NCBI GenBank assembly: GCA_014529385.2
Contig: CM043963.1
Span: 69,017,912-69,081,911 of the forward strand
DNA length: 64,000 bases
Source of the DNA: Adiantum capillus-veneris
Taxonomy: Eukaryota > Streptophyta > Polypodiopsida > Polypodiales > Pteridaceae
Direction of reading: 5' to 3'
Below the pieces are notes generated by a model. That model was not told the origin of the DNA. It made no database searches and saw only the letters and a program-made list of their open reading frames with translations. This document shows positions 22,516 to 35,540 of the stretch, piece by piece. Numbering within the stretch: the stretch's first letter is position 1; every line of letters starts with the position of its first letter. Made by a program: the position numbers and the translations under genes.

Positions 22516-23770
22516 GGTGGAACATGGATAGAGATCCATGTTTCTCAAACCCTAAAATCAGAGAAATTCAAATAGGAGCATCCACAGGTGGCCAGGAACA
22601 AACTCCTATAGCTGGAATTTCAAAATGCATCCCAACATGGATCGCGATCCATGTTCCTTTTTGTCAAAATCAGGGCAGTAGTGGCTCACTAGCCGTGGAA
22701 TGCAAAAATATGACTAGTGCTGCAAAAATACCTTCCTTGTTTGCTACCTATAGTCTGCAAATAATCTTTTGGTCATTTTCAAAGAGAAAAGAGTAGGATT
22801 TCAGTAACTCAGGGAGAGGACAAACAGTAGGATGCTAGGAAAACTTATGAAGTAGGGCTAAAAATAGAGTCCTTGAGAAGTTTTCAAATTGCTGCAGGTA
22901 GGGAGACTTCACACTCTCCTCAAAGCCTATTAATAAGGAAATGTAATTTAAGGATGTTTGTAGGATCAAAACCAAGCAAAAGATTACTTGCAAAATGGTA
23001 AAATTTACCAGAATCAATTTGTCTCCTCAAATGGATTCAAATTCGTATGCAATTTGATAGTGAGCCAGGAAAAGCTGTGAACTACATACCCAAATCATCG
23101 GGAATCAAGGCAATGATAGATATCAGGCAAAGCATGTGCCCAAAAATGGTTCCAAGAAACAGATATGGTCAAAACGGAAAAAACATGGCCTTAAACTAGA
23201 AAATGGAGCAAACTAAGGAAAAACATGTCCAAATCTAAAAAAAATTCACCAGTGTACTAGAAAGACCTATAGGAACATATATGCAAAGAAATAGTGTCAA
23301 AATTTATCTAAACAGGGATCTCGATCCATATACCTTTTTGCCCAATCAAAGAAAAACCCATGCCATCTGATCCAATATGTTCAAGAAAGCCAAGCCATGA
23401 AGTTTCAAGCCATTTTAATTCCAGAATTCACTTCAAAATGCCAAAATTCTCTAAGTCTACAAAATATTTTCAAAAATTAGCCCGTGTTAAACCATTGATC
23501 CCAATTCCAAAAAATTTGGACCAAGGCACTATCTAGATGAACCCTGCCAAATGGTATCATTAGAATTTCAAAATATTGTCCAACATGGATCGGGATCCAT
23601 CTTCCTTAAACCCTTAATCCAAAGAAACTTGCATAGTATCATCTCCATATGCTTAGGAACAACTTCTCCTAGGACTTTCAAAATATCTCCCAACATGGAT
23701 CGGGATCCATGTTTCTTTTTGCTAGAATTCATCTGTTATATTATATCCTTGTGCCTATAGTAATCCTAGA
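22516..23770. repeat. non-coding block with palindrome array 2
   Basis: CATGGATCGCGATCCATG-like palindromes lie at 22523, 22636 (perfect), 23313, 23584 and 23694. Several are preceded by AA or CCAA and followed by TTCCTTTTTG- or TACCTTTTTG-like tails, as in array 1. Spacing is 113, 677, 271 and 110 bp, so two spacings are close to array 1. No protein is readable. It separates the gypsy pol remnant from the charged reading frame starting at about 23860. Confidence 0.8.
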
Positions 23771-23784
23771 TGCACTGGTGAGAT

Positions 23785-26700
23785 TTGGTCAAATTTGGGG
23801 TAGTTTTGACAAAGTTATGCTCATTTTTTATTTTATGGTTAAGTTTGCAACCTTTTGACAGTTCTGATCAATGGCTAAAACCTATTTTCAATGCTAAAAT
23901 TGATCATAGGATGCCTCAAAGGAAAGCACAAAGGGAGTGGAATGTTGCACCTTATGAGATAACACATATCTCCTCAAATGATAAGGCTCATATCACAAAA
24001 CCGGTATTTGAAGCAATACCAGCTAACATCTTTATCGGAAGGTTTCAAGACACAGACAGAGAAATAGTGAAGGCCACTATCTTCCCGCAAGAAATGTGGA
24101 CACTGCATCAAAAGCCAGAAGTGCAAGCAGGGGGCCTATAGTTAGACAACTTCCTACGATTACCTCCCTAGGGAACGGACTTCAGACGAGCTCATGAGCT
24201 CATAAGTTCAATTCGGTACAATGGGGAAGCCACTCTGTTGACAAAGATGGGGCAGCAATCAAGGTTAAGATCACAGTAGAAAAAATCATTGAAGCCCTCC
24301 ACTTGCAGCAAGGGACACACAATCTATTGTTGCAAAAGACAAAGGCAATAGACAACAATAGAGCTTTCCTGAAGAAAAGAGGCCACAAGCTGACATATCA
24401 AGATTTGATATACTCGAAAATTAAATTGCGATTGTGCCTTATATCGCAACACTTCAAAGTGAAGAAGCCACCAAGATATATAGAACAATTGTCGCACATG
24501 GCGGTAGTAATGGCAATGGGCTTGGCAGAGAGAAGAGTGGCCAGCTCTGACTTCGGGAATACCTCCTTGACAACATTGTCGAAGCAAACCTAAAGGGGAG
24601 CCAAAAAAGCAAGGCCTACATGAATGCATGACCAACGCTAACACGTATTGCCTACCAAGCATTAGGGATGATTGATGATCTACCACTCGTAGAAGGGAAG
24701 ATAGGTCTGATTCACAAATCTAAAAGAGCAGTAAGAACTGTGTTTGAACCTTCCACTAGAATGAAACCAAAAGCTAAGCAAACAAGGCCAAGCGCAACCA
24801 TAAGGGATTCTAACAGCGAAAAGACAGACTCGGATGCTCAGAGTAGCCAAGAAGCTGGGTCCCAACAGAGAGACACTCCTTCCGAGTACCAGTCTTCAGA
24901 ATAGGAGCATGACAACCATTACTCTTTGGGATATACAACATTGAGGAAGAAAACTGCCCGCATGGCAGAAGCCATCCCAATTACTCATGCCAAGAGGACA
25001 ACGGAAGAAGCACGTTGACGGAAAGGCTCCGCCAACAGAAGCACGAAGAAAAAAGAACCCAAGGAACAGAAGCTGATGATGAAAAAGAGGAATAAGAAGA
25101 AGAAAACATTCCATTGCTACACAGGCAGACAGCAGCTCTGGAAAGGATCAAGCAGCAGAGCCATGCGGCAACGAATCCATAACGAGCTCAAGAGAAAGAT
25201 GGAACTAAGGGAAAAAGAAGAAGCAAAGAAACCATGCATCGATGATCTCAAATCATCTAGCAAATCTACTCAAATTAAAAAAGCAAAAGATAACTCACAA
25301 GGGAAGAAAGAACAAGACACGCTTGACCAACAGGGTCAAAAGTTTGATTCTCCCAAGGAAACTGGGGTACCTTCCGAGATTGCAATAAAAGAAAAAGACA
25401 AAATTGAAGACCTGCCAGAGCAAGGAGAAAAAAACATGCAGTCATCAAAACAAAAGAAAGATCAAGAAATGGAATCAACACAATCCAAGCATACCATAAC
25501 TTCAACAGCTTTAGAAGAATTGAAACTGACAAAAAAAACGATTGATGAGGTTGGGACATCAGATCAAGGTCAACAAAGCCAATAGAAAACAAGAGCACAA
25601 GATGTAATGGAGGAAGGAGTGGAAAGGGTCAAGTCATTTGAAATTGATTCTCATTTAGAGCATATCAAGCTCTAGTTTTAATGCCAAAGGGCTCTTTATA
25701 ACCTGCACGGTGTGGAATTGGAAGATACTAAAAGAGACGCGCCTAAGGCAGTTGAAGATGCCTTGGAGCTAAAGAATAGAGGAATTAGAGAAAGCATAGC
25801 GCCAAGTCCAATCTAAGTTGCAAAGGGAACAAGAAAATGCAGCCTACTATTACAAGGAGGTGCAACAGTTTAGCGAGGAAAACTCCACACTGCAAGCCGA
25901 GCAGCAACGCCTCAAGGAGGAACTAACCAAAGAAAGGGAACATAATGAAAAGCCACAAGATTCATACAATGTGGCTAGCAAGACTTTGACTCAGCTCTTA
26001 GCCATACAAGAGACTCCACCTTCTTAATTGTGACTGCTGCAAGATCAACCTCACTGAACCAAGAAGTTAAAGATCTAAAAGAGGCCCTGTCTTAGGAAAA
26101 GTATGATAGACAAATAATGACAGTAGGACATAGAGCCCTACAAGGAGCCAAAGATAAAGAAATTGAAGAATTGAGGAAGCAGTCGGCTGAGGCACGGGGG
26201 GACTTGGAGACACTGAGGGCCAATCAGGCAAAGCATCAACAAACAGCCCCATTAGACTTTGAGCAAGAAGGAGGATTTGAGAAGTCCACATTTGAGGCTT
26301 ACCAAACAGAGTCACCAACTATAAGCACTAGAAAAGTAGTGCAGGAATTTGCAAATATAGCCACAACATCCACTTCAGATTCGGCCAAGGGCGAGATTTA
26401 GCGCTGGATCTCAGAAGTAAAAGACCCTTCTCACAAGGAATATCTATAGTACAAATTGAAAGTGTTGGAATCGGCTGCCCTCCTCATGATTACTCCGGAT
26501 GAGGTGGTAAAAAACCTCAGGCATGAGATGATCGCCCTTCCACTGATGCAGCAAGAGGCTAGATTATGGCAGCAAAGAATGCTACCAAAACTTGAACCAA
26601 ATAGCCAAGGGGATTAAAGGGATGTTCCTATCACTACAATTCAAATTCAGACCATCATTGACAATCAACCCCTCTAGCGAAAGAAGTGGTTTGAGCAAAG

Positions 26701-27390
26701 AACAACATACAAAACCTACTACAAGAACGCTCCATAGCATCTCAAGATTGACCCAACTTACCGTCCCATCAACAGACGACGATCCTATGACAACTTTTAC
26801 TCTTGGCAAAGCAAACCGCTGATGGTGCTGAACTACCCAATTACAAAGCCAATCAACAACAACCCACCATCCGAGAAGTATATGGTTTAGACACTCAAAG
26901 GGGTGATTAACATGATGAAGGAGATCCTGGATCTTGCATTCCAGATACTTGTGAAGATTGCCAAGATGCTAATCACCTGTATAGCAATGTTCAATGATAT
27001 AGAAGCAGTAGAGCATCCCTGGCAAATTTTTGTGGAAGGCACAAGGGGGAATTGTTAAAATATGGAGACAGAAATCCCAAGCAATAATGTCATCATGGGA
27101 TTGTATGCAAGATTCATGTTCCTACCTTCCCACTACATGCAGACTTTTGAGGAGGCGTTGATGACCGGCTTCTTTGAAGTGGACTCCTCCATATTCAATC
27201 CAATGACAAAAGATATGCCAGTACGCTATATAGCATAATATCAAAGTACTCTCAACGACAACCCTTTCAGAGAGCTAGCCACAAAAGTAGAGATTGAGGA
27301 AAGAGCACAGAAGTTCAGGCATCTTACTACAACGCTCAAGAGAAGACAGTAGACTACACTTAAAGACAGATTGCACGAGGATGTGCAATG
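23785..27390 (+). pseudogene. decayed large charged/coiled-coil protein, possible accessory ORF of a retroelement
   Basis: One long plus-strand frame can be followed with occasional stops and shifts. The N-terminal part (REWNVAPYEITHISSNDKAH, IFIGRFQDTDREIVKATIFP) is followed by LTYQDLIYSKIKLRLCLISQ (24303-24593) and a Ser/Asp-rich stretch (24668-24904). A very Lys/Glu/Gln-rich part follows (25076-25585), then coiled-coil heptads (25818-26027, REQENAAYYYKEVQQFSEEN; 26117-26401). The C-terminal part is neutral (about 26460-27380, ITPDEVVKNLRHEMIALPL and FNPMTKDMPVRYIA). It ends just before a polypurine tract at 27394. I do not recognise the family. Position and orientation suggest a third gene of a large gypsy element, but it could be an unrelated captured gene. 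The protein would have had over 1,000 residues. Confidence 0.5.
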
Positions 27391-27393
27391 AAT

Positions 27394-27406
27394 AGGAAGG
27401 GGGGAA
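27394..27406 (+). other. polypurine tract, candidate LTR start after it
   Basis: AGGAAGGGGGGAA followed by TGTTTGGTGG, the arrangement expected at the junction of internal region and 3' LTR of a plus-strand retroelement. No second copy of the presumed LTR start is visible, so the call rests on position only. Confidence 0.5.
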
Positions 27407-28870
27407 TGTTTGGTGGATCTAGTGATCTTACAGAGGACAGACGGATATACACCAAACCTTATAACACTCGCTCAAGTTTTTTTACGAATCCGTGTAAATT
27501 AGCTAATGATGATTTGTAATCGTAATATATTCTGATATATCCTCTCAGCCTCTCTGAGTCTACACCCTTGTAAGTGGCTGAATGGCCGCGGGAAAGCTCC
27601 CTTATCCTTTGGGTCAAAACCCTTAGTTTTAGAAAAAATGAGACATCATTAGTTGGAAGGAGTTTTTTGAGCATGAGTGCTTCTTGCTGCTACAAATTGT
27701 AATCCTCTTTTCTCTTGGACTGGTAATCAGAATTCATTTTCGAATAGCACATTGTGTTCCTTGCCTCTTTCTCTACAATTTAAGTGTAACCATTCTCAAT
27801 CCTGTTGTGGTTTGCAACGCATTGCTTGTGAGCTAAATGCATTGATTTGAAGGTTAAAATGGTTGTTTTTTTATGATTTGACCATGGATAAGTGTTTCTA
27901 TGCTCAAGCGGGACCTTTCCGAGTAGTTCTGTTTTAGTTTTTTGCACATTTTTTGTGATGGATCGTGATTTATGTACCTTCCCAGATGGTTGCAAAACTT
28001 GGTAGGATTGTGAACCTAGGTGTTGTGATACTTCTCCTTAAGTTTTGTTGCATTCCAAATTTGTTTGGATGCCAAAAATGCGTGATGACCTAGAGCAGTG
28101 AGATTGGATGCATACTAATTTTCTGACTAGGAAGTGGTGGATTTGCTTTTGTCATAGAATGAGTAGCCCTCTAAGTTCATTTTGGTGAGATTGACACTCT
28201 CATTAAGTCTCCATGCCCCATCCCGAGTTGCTTCCTTGCATATTGACATTATGTTAGTACAAAAATCTATGTTGTAGACGTCCCTCGCGACGACTCACTA
28301 ACAATTTGTAGGTGTGTGGGTATGTGGCCATGGGATAGTGTACATATGGGATAGTGTGTATGTGTTTACAAAAGAGGAGGCCTCCTTTTATAGGCCAAGA
28401 GAGTGATTAGGAAAGAGACTATGAGCAAAATGAGTTGTTACAAAGTAACCTCAGTTAGAGACATTCCCCCAATGAGCTAGCTCTGTGTGCCCTGCTTATT
28501 GAACAATTTCCTCCTAATCTCCTTCATCATGGCGAGCTTTGTCTCCATGCCACCTTCCATAGCTTGAGTCCAAGAGATTCCTTATAATATTTGAGAGAAT
28601 CTTGATAAAATAAGAGAAAATACAACAATAATGGAGACCAAACTTTCTTGTTGAAAACGTTTTCCACTTTTGGAATTTAAAAAATATAGAAAAATCCCAT
28701 AAAAATATGTGTTCTCTCCAAAATTCTTCTAGGTGGTCCCCTTTTGACTCCATGTGCAAGCCTTGTGTCCACAAGTGAATTATGATTGAAATTGATAACA
28801 TTTTGTTGACTCCAATGTAATAATTCATACGATTCTCCTCCCTTTCACTATTGACTCTTATTCTTGACCT
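27407..28870 (+). other. candidate 3' LTR and flank, no gene recognised
   Basis: AT-rich non-coding sequence after the polypurine tract. It contains one more degenerate palindrome of the array family (27957-27974, followed by TACCTTCC), linking it to the blocks at 14.4-15.5 and 22.5-23.7 kb. The far end of the presumed LTR cannot be placed. Confidence 0.35.
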
Positions 28871-28875
28871 GTAGT

Positions 28876-29354
<479 letters not shown>

Positions 29355-30305
29355 CCCCCTCTCAGCATTGGATGTTGAACAAACCGCATAAAGACGAAGA
29401 TGTGAGGCAAATGATGAAGATGTATGCTGTGATGTATATTGCTACAGCCGGAGGCGTGGAGTTCCTTGCAAAATATCAAAATTAGCATACTACAAACCAT
29501 AGAACATACTAATTGACATACCTGGCAACCACATAGATGCGTAATCAATGATATACACGAACGAAGAGAGATAGAGAGTGGAAGAGAGGGAAAGAAAGCA
29601 TGTAGGCGCACCTCCTAGAGTGGAGTGCTACGCCGGCACGGCGAGAGAGAAGAGAGGAGAGGAGAGAAGAAGACACAAGAATTGGGTACAATCTCCCCCC
29701 GTGCAAGAGTGAACATTTTCTTCTTGCACGTATTTGTTTTATAGATTTCTTAAATGGTCAATTGTGAGTACAAACTGGCCGGCCGGTCATAAATGACCAA
29801 AGCTCATAAGAGCACTTGAATAATCAAATATACATAAAATATAATATCCTTTTGCAATAGCCTAGTTCAGTCGAGTCTTTTCCACCTGACAACTGCAATA
29901 AATAATAAAATATCAATTCCATAACATACCTCTCTGTTGGAAAGCAACTATCCTCAGTTGCAAAGATAAGAAATCTGCAAACAATACTTGTAAAAAAAAT
30001 GATTAGAATTTTGTGTCAAAAAATAGCATATAGTAAAATGAATGAAACTAAACAACATAGCTTATGCCTGCCGTCATCCACATACTACCTATTCTAGTGT
30101 CCCATACCACTAGAATAAGTAGTATATGTCATACCCTGATGAATCAGGATATCATTGGTCACACTCATCATTCAATAATCCATTGATCTCATCAATCAAA
30201 AGTCCAATTCCATAACTACTGTTGTGACAAAAAATCATCATATACCAATTTCAAATCCCATTTCCAAATCTAAAATAACTTTCATTTTCTATACCCGGGT
30301 AACAA

Positions 30306-30348
30306 AATCATACAAGTTGCAGTGGTGGCCACTGCAACTTGTATGATT
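30306..30348. repeat. perfect inverted repeat, 20-bp arms, 3-nt loop
   Basis: The left arm AATCATACAAGTTGCAGTGG (30306-30325) and the right arm (30329-30348) are exact reverse complements around TGG. It lies 25 bp upstream of the first of five copies of the TGCCTAAATCGGCGAATCT box. Confidence 0.97.
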
Positions 30349-30372
30349 GCAACATGATTTCGTAATTGGTGT

Positions 30373-30567
30373 TGCCTAAATCGGCGAATCTACACCAATA
30401 ATACGTGTTGCCTAAATCGGCGAATCTGCACTAATGCTGCCTAAATCGGTGAATCTGCATTTGATATTGTTTTAAAATTAGGAATGTGCAATTTTTTTCA
30501 TGTGCTGCCTAAATCGGCGGATCTGAACCAAGATGAGTATCTACACACTGCCTAAATCAGCAAATCT
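30373..30567 (+). repeat. five irregularly spaced copies of a 19-bp box
   Basis: TGCCTAAATCGGCGAATCT or close variants start at 30373, 30409, 30438, 30507 and 30549. The spacers (36, 29, 69 and 42 bp start to start) differ in sequence. The box includes the near-palindrome GCCTAAATCGGC. All copies have the same orientation. Confidence 0.9.
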
Positions 30568-31896
30568 GTATGTCCGTGACCAATGGACTAGGCTAGACAT
30601 AAAAATATAACAATTTTCATAGGTGTAAGAACAATTTGGAGCATGTTGGAGTATGAGAGTACTTACAAACTGTTGTTTACTATCCCAGAGCAGCTTAGCT
30701 CACATGAGTAGTTGCATAGCTTATTGACAAATCATCTCAATAAAAATTCTTTCCAATACAATGAAAAGCCATGTCCTTAGTAGTGTTGTTTGAGTATTCA
30801 GCGTAGAACACAATGGAGAGAAATGAAATAAGAAAAGAGGAATGACGTATTTGATGGAGACAAGTAGGGGGGGGGGGGGGGGGGGGGGTTGTCATTATCA
30901 CTCCTACATGAAAGTATAGTTAACAATTGCAAAATGTGGTAATTTTTTGTTGAAAATATGGTATGTTATAGAATGGCAGCCTGTTTAAGATAATGCAATG
31001 TATGTCAAAAGAAGAGCAGTACTACCTGTCCGCTCTAAGGATACCATTGTATAAAAGGCTACACGTTAAACTCAATTGCACATGGAGGATGTTTATGACT
31101 ATTTATACCAGAATTTAGAAAAAGAAATGCTTGCAAAAACTTGCAAGCATATTTAGGGAAGGTAGAAATGGCAAGTAAAATCACTAGTGTACCTGTAAGT
31201 TCATTGACATGAAACAAATAGTCAAAGCTTTATCTGCAATAGTAATCCTCAAAAACCAAGGGTAAAAAAAATGATGTCTGATCAATTGTAAAACTAATTG
31301 AAGCACCGACTAATTGTTTGAACAGGTGAAAAGTTTGTAATGAGAGTTGTGATGAAGGTGGAAATGGCAAGTAGTACAGAGGAGGGTCATGTGAGAAGAA
31401 GACGAAGGTTCAAAAGTCAGTCCAAGGAAGAAGCTAATAAAGGGGATAAAATTTCATTCTAACTATATGACCTTATGTTAGCATTGAAGTTGTAAAATGA
31501 GTGGACAAAATAAGGTGACGAGATGTGCGCATTATGGTTGCATAAGTACGTGTGAATCCGTAAGTGACTTAGAGACATGTAACAAAAACATATGAGGATC
31601 ATGATAAAAGAAAACATTGGAGTAATGACAATCAAGACAGAGATATAGACAATTGAATAAACTCAAAGTGCGAATAGTAATAACCACCATGACATTTTCG
31701 CTTTGGCGGTCGGAGAAGAGATGATTATTTTATGTTGAGCAGGGGATGCTGTGATGAAAAGTGAAGTTTTATGTCGGGGATAGTGTAGGCATAGACTAGA
31801 AAATCTAGAAAAATGACAATTGAGGAAAAAATAAATAAAGAAATAAATAAATTAGGTGGGTTTTTTATCACCATAGATACGATGAACTTCTTCCTC

Positions 31897-32697
31897 TCAT
31901 TTGTAACCTATAGCAATTGGGGTCATTTCTTTCCAGTCAGAGCGGTTGTGTTGTGGTTCTTGAGACTGCCACCACGGGCCATATTCGAGGCGAGAAAAAT
32001 AAGGTTTATGGTCATCGTACCAAGCATCTAGAAGGGTAAGATTGGTAGCAGGGATGTGTTCACGTGCGTGGATTTCGACTCTCTGTTCTGATAGATGGTC
32101 AGAGAGATAGGGTGAATGATCATCCCATCGATTACCAATGCAGACATTGCAAAAGTCCGCAGACATACATGGTTTGTGATAAGTATCATACATGATGAGG
32201 ATATTGTGGGGGTTATTACATAGAATTTTACCAAAGACATTGTGGAAGTGGTCGGGTGGTACACAATGAAAAGACTGATAGACATTATGCTTGACAGACC
32301 TGTCCCAAACTTTAAACATAACAATAGGAAAGCAGCCCCACTGTTGATTGAGGATGAGTGCTTTACAAGCCCGAGTGGTCTCCACCGTCGGCGGCGAGTG
32401 CAGTAAGTCAAGGGCATTAATGTAAAGAATTTTATTGGTGATGCGGATTTCTCCCGTGCGAAGTTTTTCTTTAGCCCACTCGATGTTTCTGGGGCGAGGT
32501 GTGCCGAGGTCCGGAAGGCCACGAAATTCAGGTTGCCCTTCGACATATTCATGCCAAGCATGGAGGGTGTTGGGTACCAAAAAGTCTGTAATTGAGCGAC
32601 CAGTGGGAAAGTAGCGACATACTTCGATAGCCGAGTAGATGTCATTGCCGATGGCGTAATCTTGCAGAATGGAAATTCGAATCTCGTGGGGTGCCAT
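31897..32697 (-). CDS. intact hypothetical protein, 266 residues, family not recognised
   Basis: The ATG at 32697 (MAPHEIRISILQDYAIGNDI) is the first in-frame ATG; the frame stays open some 20 codons upstream, so an upstream exon is possible. The protein is rich in His, Tyr, Trp and Asn. It has a Cys/His cluster in the second half (KPCMSADFCNVCIGNRWDDH) that could bind metal, and ends PIAIGYK. No signal peptide or membrane segment is evident. Base composition is clearly more GC-rich than the AT-rich DNA to its left. Being open over 266 codons among decayed elements makes a real or recently live gene plausible, but I cannot name a family. It may be a domesticated or transposon-borne gene. Confidence 0.5.
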   Translation of the reverse strand: MAPHEIRISILQDYAIGNDIYSAIEVCRYFPTGRSITDFLVPNTLHAWHEYVEGQPEFRGLPDLGTPRPRNIEWAKEKLRTGEIRITNKILYINALDLLHSPPTVETTRACKALILNQQWGCFPIVMFKVWDRSVKHNVYQSFHCVPPDHFHNVFGKILCNNPHNILIMYDTYHKPCMSADFCNVCIGNRWDDHSPYLSDHLSEQRVEIHAREHIPATNLTLLDAWYDDHKPYFSRLEYGPWWQSQEPQHNRSDWKEMTPIAIGYK

Positions 32698-33240
32698 GAA
32701 AAAGGTGGTACGACACACATAACTGAAGCACTTGCAAAGAGGCTGACGTGTTGAGTATCAACAATAGCAGTATGTGATGAGTACAGAGGCAGACACGTAA
32801 AAGACATTTGTCAAGGTACATAAACCGTCGGGTAGTGAGTTGAGACCCGCCGCAAAAGCTTCACGGGTCTACCGCTCGTCGCTGAAGAGCTTGCTCAATA
32901 TTCATTGCTGCAACTATCCGGGGCCGACGATGCATGTGTTGTGGTTGTCAAATTTGGCAGAGAAGGGCGGCCAAGAGAGGGGGCGTTAGCTACGGCTTCA
33001 AGCACTGGGAAGGTTCTTTCTCGTGTTGCTTCAAAAAAATAGGCCTTGTAGGCTATCAACAATATCACCAATGCCTTGGCATTGAGCAGTCCACTTTTAG
33101 GATAGAAGCCCGGTGTTCGCCTGTGCTGACTGCGTGCTAGTAGGCAAGTGAAGAAAAAAAAAGATGAAATTTGGAGAAGCTAGTGTTGCCTGTCAGTCAT
33201 CACTACATGAGAGGGAGAGAGAAATCTGGTTCGCCACGAG
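32698..33240. other. no gene recognised; GC-richer flank of the orphan frame
   Basis: Upstream region of the minus-strand frame at 31897-32697. A second minus-strand frame overlaps it and stays open to 32807, but shows no domain and is most likely a shadow. The GC-rich character ends at about 33000. Confidence 0.4.
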
Positions 33241-33242
33241 CG

Positions 33243-33960
<718 letters not shown>

Positions 33961-33975
33961 CCTCCCTATCTCGCA

Positions 33976-34413
33976 TTGTTTGTTCTAATTTCAAATCAAG
34001 AGAATCAAGGGGGAGGTCTACAAAATGACATCAATCCTATCAACCAAATCATTCTGTCAATGAGTTCCAATAGAGGAGGTGAAGAAAGAATGGTGAGTTT
34101 TGCTTCTGAGAACCGCATGGGCATTCTCAAAACAAACGGATTTTGTGTAGCACTAAGTGTTTTCTCTCCAACGGTCACAGAAGATTCATCAACTACATCA
34201 ATCACAAAGTCCAAGCCACAAAGCCTAAAGAATTTGGTGGAAGTAAGTGAGCCTACGCTCTCTCTAGGCATAAAGAGTTCAAGTCAAGTACGATCATCCA
34301 AGCATCACCGCCATATGCACTGACTAGAAAGCCAATTGAGGTAGACTCTTCTCGCCCACTCTATTTTGAACCCAATATGGAGGATTATGTGGACTTCAAC
34401 AAGAGGTAGAGGC
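33976..34413 (+). pseudogene. possible decayed coding fragment, unknown family
   Basis: 33976-34323 is open (FVLISNQENQGGGLQNDINP, a Ser/Lys-rich middle). After a shift near 34305 the reading continues as ASPPYALTRKPIEVDSSRPL, YFEPNMEDYVDFNKR to a TAG at about 34408. The second stretch has a natural-looking protein composition. No family recognised; it may be a piece of a host or element gene. Confidence 0.25.
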
Positions 34414-35450
34414 CTGTGGTGAGGTGTCACCTTTTCAACACTTAAGGTATGCAACTCAAGTAGTCAAAGCCTTGCCCTACACCCAGCATGGATGATAACA
34501 ATAGGCCAGAAGTCTTTTCTTTTTGTTTCTTGCAACACATGCATGTAAATGTGTACATTGATAGGAAGACATTCTACTAGCAAAAGATTGTTTTTCTGTT
34601 TGAGACAGAGATTTTTTATGAGATCCTTAGATCCCCATGTCCCACCATCTTGCCCATTATTACTATCACTCTTTTGATGTAAGCATCTTTGTTTTATTCT
34701 AGCTTTATGCTCTTCTTAGCTCCTACTCAAGATTTCCACCCATGTATAAAACTTACGAATCACTAAGTCATTTCAAAAATAAATAAAAAATGTGATTGTC
34801 TACTCATTGACTTAGACAAAAATTCAAGATAGAGTTCAAGCAACGAGGGGAGTCCAAAAAATACGTAGTTTCTTGGTTTCAACATATAAAGTCATTTGTA
34901 GTTGTCAAATTGCACTATAATAGCCCCAATTCCATGAGGGGAGCTTTGGAAGACCGAAATTATGCTCTAATTCAGCACGTGCTCAAGTATGAAATTATGT
35001 CTATAACTTGCGTATGACTTGGAAACTTGTCTTTAAAGTGCATTCCATTGTTTTGTAACACTAAGTGCTAACAGTTGGCTTTTATAAACATAAAAAGGGC
35101 CATCCCTACAAAAGATATCAGATTTTTGTGATTTTTTTGGTAAAACAGCTTGAAATTTTACTAAAATTTATGACTTAGAGCTTACAATAATTCTATCCAT
35201 ATGGATTGTATTTTGACATGAAGAAAAATCGAGTGTTTTCTTTCCCTCATTACCAAACTATGGTAGAAGCAAGGAATAAAAAACTTCTTTCTAGCTTGAC
35301 AAATAAATTGCCAAAACTTGGAAGGAAAACAAGACACTTTAGTGTCCAATTACAGAACTAGTGTAATTAAATAAAAGAAAGAAAGGCTGATACAGCTAGA
35401 GATCTTGTTTACAAAATTGACTCTTTTAGTCACAATAGAAGCTCCGCATA
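34414..35450. other. no gene recognised
   Basis: AT-rich DNA with many stops in all frames and no clear repeats. Confidence 0.5.
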
Positions 35451-35540
35451 ATTCACTCCAAATTTTGATCCAAGCATGGTTGATGTGCATGAGAAAGAAT
35501 TTCTTTAGCTTTTAGAGCATGCATTTCTAAAATATTAATT

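Larger units (their letters stand above)
29367..31890. other. AT-rich segment without recognisable gene
   Basis: No domain is readable on either strand. The segment includes an imperfect inverted repeat around 30085-30125, a perfect hairpin at 30306-30348, five 19-bp boxes (30373-30567) and a run of about 20 G (30868-30888). Confidence 0.5.

Noticed and set aside
30373-30567. CRISPR-like array
   Set aside because: Repeats are short, spacers very unequal, no cas genes, and the context is plant nuclear DNA.
32028-32807. 259-codon minus-strand frame overlapping the 266-residue orphan frame
   Set aside because: Only one of the two overlapping frames is likely real; this one is Ser/Thr/Leu-rich without structure and is typical of an out-of-frame shadow.
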